Below, piece after piece: positions 62,079 to 64,000 of a DNA stretch of 64,000 nucleotides (within the stretch, counting starts at the first letter, position 1; each line of letters begins with the position of its first letter). This DNA is from Halalkalibacter hemicellulosilyticusJCM 9152 (GTDB lineage Bacteria > Bacillota > Bacilli > Bacillales > Bacillaceae_D). The notes under the pieces are model-generated. The model was not told where the DNA came from, did no database searches, and worked only from the letters and a program-made list of their open reading frames with translations. The translations under genes and the position numbers were made by a program. The stretch lies in NCBI RefSeq assembly GCF_000513115.1, contig NZ_BAUU01000024.1, positions 1 to 64,000 on the forward strand, written 5' to 3'.

Positions 62079-63404
62079 GTGAGGACTACATTTGTAAGCA
62101 ACGGCTTAGAGGAACGTCCACAAGGCTTTTATGAGAGAAAACCGTTTGTTCTTTTTATTGCGAAGGACGAGAGTGAAGTATGGAATATGGAGCAGGTGTT
62201 GGTTGATGAACACCGCTTTTTATATGCAGTGACATCTGAATGGAAGCAGGTTGAGTTGAGTTTACATTCTCAGATTCCCATCGTTATTGTGCTTTTACAT
62301 AAAGATGGAGAGCAGGTTGACCCGGTCATTGATGCAATGATTCGACAATATTGTGAGTACTATAAAGTTTCAGTCGTTGTCTGTAACCGAGAAAGGACTG
62401 TCGAGCAACCACGGTTGTTTAATTATTCCTTTGCTAATCCATATGATAAGAAAGATTTGATTGAGTTGGTTAAAAAACTGATTCAATTACGCTCTACTTC
62501 TTACATAGATTTAGAAACCGGATTATTGAATCAACTATTTTTTGAGAGAGTATATAAATGGCAGTTGGCAGCATGTAAGCGGACAAAAGTACCGTTTTCT
62601 TTAGTTTTTTTATCATTACATTCGTATGACGAATGGAAAGTGCTATATGATTCATTAACATTAAGGGAGATCAAGGAAGAATGGATTGATCAGATCCAAG
62701 AAAAAGTGCGCGATTCTGATTTTGTTTTTTCATTTGGTCAAGAAAATGAAGTGATTTTGCTACTTCCATACACAGGTGGAGAAGAGGCGCGCTCTTTTTT
62801 AAATAGATTGGAAAATGACAGTAAACCATTACGAGTTAGTCATGATGATACGGAGTCATCGGTTGATTTGCAAATAAGTGGTGTTATCGTAGAAATTCGC
62901 CAATCATCAGCCGAACATATCGAGGTGACGAGAAAAGCAAGAGAGATGATGGCTTCAATAGAAGTGTCCTCTGTTGCGACAATTGAAGATTATGTGAAAA
63001 AAGAAGTAGAGCCAATCAAAGTGACGATTATTGAGCCTGACGATGTATTCCGGCATGTATTGGTGAACTTAATGAATCGTTTAGAGATGGAAGGCTTTGA
63101 GTTTGTGATAAAGGACTTTGAAGATGGGCAGTCGTTTCTAGATTCGGATTATTATCAATCTGCCCATACACATATTGTCATTTTGAATGACATATTACCT
63201 CAAAGAAGTGGGTTAGAATTAGTTTATGAATTACGAGGTATGCCAAATACGAATAAATATTTAATTACAATGCTTTCCACGAGGCGGGCGGAGGAAGATA
63301 TGATTTATGCATTTGAATCAGGAGTCGATGAATATATTGTTAAGCCATTTACGATTCATCTACTAGAAGCAAAAATAAAACGTTTGATAAGAAGGTATCG
63401 CTAA
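62079..63404 (+). CDS. pseudo-receiver, degenerate GGDEF and C-terminal receiver protein
   Basis: The protein is 441 residues from the GTG at 62079 (AGGTG six bases upstream); a GTG at 62070 overlaps that SD. The N-terminal ~120 residues look like a receiver lacking key acidic residues. The middle resembles a GGDEF domain (DLETGLLNQLFFERVY), but the signature is GQENE (FSFGQENEVILLLP), so diguanylate cyclase activity is not expected. The C-terminal ~125 residues form a plausible intact receiver (IIEPDD, VILNDILPQRSG, YIVKPF). Divergent from the hybrid kinase by about 130 bp, it is a candidate signalling partner, perhaps binding c-di-GMP or acting by protein contacts. Confidence 0.8.
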   Translation: MRTTFVSNGLEERPQGFYERKPFVLFIAKDESEVWNMEQVLVDEHRFLYAVTSEWKQVELSLHSQIPIVIVLLHKDGEQVDPVIDAMIRQYCEYYKVSVVVCNRERTVEQPRLFNYSFANPYDKKDLIELVKKLIQLRSTSYIDLETGLLNQLFFERVYKWQLAACKRTKVPFSLVFLSLHSYDEWKVLYDSLTLREIKEEWIDQIQEKVRDSDFVFSFGQENEVILLLPYTGGEEARSFLNRLENDSKPLRVSHDDTESSVDLQISGVIVEIRQSSAEHIEVTRKAREMMASIEVSSVATIEDYVKKEVEPIKVTIIEPDDVFRHVLVNLMNRLEMEGFEFVIKDFEDGQSFLDSDYYQSAHTHIVILNDILPQRSGLELVYELRGMPNTNKYLITMLSTRRAEEDMIYAFESGVDEYIVKPFTIHLLEAKIKRLIRRYR

Positions 63405-64000
63405 TGGTTACAGTAGATATACGCGTTTTGAGTTATAGTCTGTTATTGCTTATTTTTATACTATCGGTTATTTTTATTTATTTAATTGTGAATCGTATAA
63501 AAGAAACGAAGCGAGAAGAAATCACGAATAGCTATATTAATCAATATCATAAAAGCTTTTATGATCATTTAATTGAAGGAGAGCCTGCCCCAAATGTAAT
63601 AAAGCCTGAAAGCACGTTGCAAATAAAGGCAGTAGAAGAAATTTTGACTCGTTATAGTCATACGATAAGTAGCGAAAAGGTAGTTGAACGTATTCGTGAA
63701 TATGCGGAAGCGTATTTGTGTAGCTATTATGAAGCACAATTGAAAAGCCATAAATGGAGTAAGCGAATGAATGCTTTGTATCATATTGTTGATTTTCAAA
63801 TGTATTCCTTCGAGTCGAAGGTTGCTAACATGTTAGCAAGTGATAAAAGCTACACGAATGATGAATATTTACAAATGTATTTGTTTTTAACGAAGGCGGA
63901 CAAGCAGTTATTTATGAAATTGATTAAAAAGAATAAAGCGAGCTTTACTGAATGGGAATATCGCAAGCTCGTTCGCGAAATGAATCAGGACTCTTTTGCG
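63404..64000 (+). CDS. membrane-anchored hypothetical protein, 5' part only
   Basis: The ATG at 63404 overlaps the preceding stop (TAATG), so translation is coupled. The window ends inside the gene after 199 codons. One membrane helix (about residues 8-31: VLSYSLLLLIFILSVIFIYLIV) is followed by a basic, helical cytoplasmic region with repeat-like segments (VVERIRE, FQMYSFESKVANML, MFLTKADKQ-like LFLTKADKQLFMKL), suggesting HEAT-like helical pairs. I do not recognise the family. Its function is probably tied to the receiver protein. Confidence 0.75.
   Translation, partial: MVTVDIRVLSYSLLLLIFILSVIFIYLIVNRIKETKREEITNSYINQYHKSFYDHLIEGEPAPNVIKPESTLQIKAVEEILTRYSHTISSEKVVERIREYAEAYLCSYYEAQLKSHKWSKRMNALYHIVDFQMYSFESKVANMLASDKSYTNDEYLQMYLFLTKADKQLFMKLIKKNKASFTEWEYRKLVREMNQDSFA

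Overview
The window looks like a chromosomal segment of a low-to-moderate GC, spore-forming member of the Bacillaceae. Pointers are a Spo0E-type phosphatase, ComK, a Bacillus-type LexA box, GlpP, AGGAGG-type ribosome binding sites with many TTG/GTG starts, and very acidic secreted proteins as in alkaliphilic or halotolerant bacilli. No rRNA, tRNA or CRISPR array was seen.

Layout. 1-3.55 kb: an IS3-family element whose orfB is split by an IS110-family element. 3.6-7.3 kb: two tandemly duplicated lipoproteins directly upstream of a lipase-like protein. 7.3-10.9 kb (minus strand): an Xre regulator, ComK, and a phage-style replication cassette (DnaD-like protein, small loader-like protein, DnaB helicase). 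10.9-17.1 kb: accessory patchwork with gene fragments (LPXTG tail, PTS-regulator head, signal peptide fused to half a LytTR domain), an SOS-controlled Rpn nuclease, a frameshifted pRiA4b-like gene, small ORFs and a Spo0E-like gene. 17.1-25.2 kb: LacI regulator with two matching operators, DapA-family aldolase, TRAP transporter, 2-hydroxyacid dehydrogenase and L-fucose isomerase, a catabolic operon for a sugar or sugar acid. 25.5-32.7 kb: Ugp-like ABC transporter without ATPase, MFS protein, GlpP antiterminator, 5'-nucleotidase-like phosphatase and HAD phosphatase, behind a leader terminator that GlpP may control. 33-44.7 kb (minus strand): a four-carbon sugar-acid operon (DUF1537 kinase, DapA-family enzyme, Fe-alcohol dehydrogenase, PdxA2, SDR, sialidase-fold protein, TRAP transporter) with a PrpR_N-type regulator. 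45-64 kb: two REC-BTAD response regulators, a ~3,280-residue LPXTG-like surface protein built of SpaA/Cna_B domains, a hybrid kinase with two kinase modules, and a receiver/degenerate-GGDEF protein, followed by a partial membrane protein.

Most striking observation: a dispersed intergenic element of exactly 177 bp. Its four 17-bp boxes (two GGAACSTCATTCCGYTA, then two reverse complements) sit at identical offsets (0, 51, 109, 160) in five copies (11175, 15343, 25251, 42555, 58644). A sixth, decayed copy is at 13692 and a half copy at 10989. Spacer sequence varies while spacing does not. A second family, of ~168 bp with a terminator-like hairpin at one end, is present at 32691 and 42762, with a decayed relative at 48395.

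Caution: five otherwise intact genes are each broken by one missing base, four of them in G or C runs. Sequencing or assembly error is a serious alternative to real gene decay; these are annotated as single genes with a frameshift.
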